From Myxococcales bacterium (GTDB lineage Bacteria; Myxococcota; Myxococcia; Myxococcales; JAKAPL01): a stretch of DNA of 51,144 nt. Numbering within the stretch: the first letter of the stretch is position 1; each line of letters starts with the position of its first letter. Positions 50,440-51,144 of the stretch are shown here, piece by piece. Both the position numbers and the translations under genes were made by a program. The DNA lies in contig JAKAPL010000024.1 in the NCBI GenBank assembly GCA_021807105.1, positions 1 to 51,144 of the forward strand. The letters run 5' to 3'. Below the pieces are notes generated by a model. The model saw nothing but the letters and a program-made list of their open reading frames with translations. It was not told where the DNA came from and did not search any database.

Positions 50440-50454
50440 CGTGGTTTCGCCACG
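50440..50454 (+). terminator. Hairpin after the giant TPR gene
   Basis: CGTGG-TTTCG-CCACG, 5-bp stem, starting 49 nt past the stop. No U-tract. Confidence 0.35.
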
Positions 50455-50745
50455 ATCCCGCCCATGATGGAAGCGCTGCCTCGCGGCGCTAACCCAATTG
50501 TCAGGGCAGATCGGCCTGTCGAGCGCTGCTCTCGCCCGGACGGGCCCTCGCCTCCCCCGGACCCCCGCCCCGCGTCGTCGCCCAAACCCGCTCCCCTCCC
50601 GTTCCCGAGCCCCTTAACTCGCCGGCGCGCAACCCGTCGGTGCTCAACCTGTGGGGCTGCGCGGGCAACTCCCCTGAATTCCCTAGCGAATCTGGATGTC
50701 CATCAGTGCCTCCCCTGGATCTGGGGTCGATCAGCGCTCGGCAGG

Positions 50746-51144
50746 GCGAGATCAGCGCTCGTCCGGGCCAGACGAGCAGCCGTCCAGGCCAGACGAGCAG
50801 CCGTCCAGGCCAGACGAGCAGCCGTCCAGGCCAGACGAGCAGCCGTCCGGGCGAGACGAGCGGCCGTCTGGGCGAGACGAGCGGCCGTCTGGGCGAGACG
50901 AGCGGCCGTCTGGGCGAGACGAGCGGCCGTCTAGGCGAGACGAGCGGCCGTCTAGGCGAGACGAGCGGCCGTCTGGGCGAGACGAGCGGCCGTCTAGGCG
51001 AGACGAGCGGCCGTCTGGGCGAGACGAGCGGCCGTCTGGGCGAGACGAGCGGCCGTCTGGGCGAGACGAGCGGTCGTCTGGGCGAGACCAGCGGTCGTCT
51101 GGGCGAGACCAGCGGTCGTCTGGGCGAGACCAGCGGCCGTCTAG
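50746..51144. repeat. 21-bp tandem array C
   Basis: Nineteen complete 21-bp units end exactly at the window edge. The core GACGAGCGGCCGTC has GACG/CGTC arms. Units grade from an early type (CAGACGAGCAGCCGTCC) to GAGACGAGCGGCCGTCT and finally GAGACCAGCGGTCGTCT, in which the arms re-pair as GACC/GGTC. No spacers, so it is not a CRISPR array. Confidence 0.95.

Larger units (their letters stand above)
50392..51144. other. 753-bp non-coding end region
   Basis: 50392-50745 has a hairpin, a stretch resembling the long inverted-repeat left arm (near 50586-50615) and otherwise nothing recognisable. 50746 to the edge is array C. The only long open frame crosses the array and reads RRAAVWA-type repeats. 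Confidence 0.75.

Noticed and set aside
50746-51144. CRISPR array
   Set aside because: Units are contiguous with no spacers. The same applies to arrays A and B.

Overview
The window reads as one very GC-rich bacterial chromosome segment. The most likely source is a myxobacterium-like delta-proteobacterium (Myxococcota or a relative), possibly an uncultivated lineage. Grounds for this are many small lipoproteins with Asp/Gly/Ala-rich mature ends, one of them carrying a DCPPGxxC...GxC mini-domain; a sigma54 NtrC-type regulator with a separate Fis-type partner; PrkA kinase; large TPR proteins; TRL-like lipoproteins; and GTG/TTG starts. The assignment is inference. No rRNA, transposase, integrase or phage gene was seen. 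Both edges fall inside tandem 21-bp arrays, so the window is probably a whole contig broken at repeats.

Layout. 1-232 is 21-bp array A. 316-15640 is mostly minus-strand: two lipoproteins, an NtrC regulator with a divergent Fis-type protein (4422-4886), a coupled PhoH/methyltransferase/membrane-protein set, a diguanylate cyclase coupled to FtsB, an orphan histidine kinase, a response regulator, TPR lipoproteins and PlsC. 15693-20182 (plus) holds a deoxynucleoside kinase, array B, a zinc-ribbon protein, an AlaC-like aminotransferase and threonine synthase; the last two genes are each preceded by a copy of a ~185-nt dispersed element. 20288-30056 holds a diacylglycerol kinase-like protein, DnaK, an SDR epimerase, aminopeptidase N, a small basic protein and a polysaccharide flippase. 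A third copy of the dispersed element and tRNA-Cys follow. 30423-33929 is a compact envelope operon: Cys-rich exported protein, two lipoproteins (one YtkA/FixH-like), outer-membrane barrel, redoxin, mono-heme cytochrome lipoprotein. 34047-39959 holds a lid-less Hsp70 divergent from PrkA, a trypsin-like protease and small exported proteins. 40057-44957 holds dCMP deaminase, an AraC regulator translationally coupled to a solitary DNA methyltransferase, two TRL-like lipoproteins and a GT9 glycosyltransferase. 45316-50391 encodes a ~1,690-residue TPR protein, followed by array C to the edge.

Three layers of non-coding structure stand out. First, three unrelated 21-bp tandem arrays share one design: a palindrome in every unit and exactly two helical turns per unit. 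Second, three families of dispersed intergenic elements occur (~185 nt, 56 nt, ~80 nt), each with plausible RNA hairpins. Third, many first genes of transcription units have a TA-type -10 hexamer 6-11 nt upstream of the start codon and no Shine-Dalgarno, which points to leaderless mRNAs. The best candidates for an undescribed system are the redox/metal envelope operon, the ~185-nt leader-like element and the 21-bp arrays.
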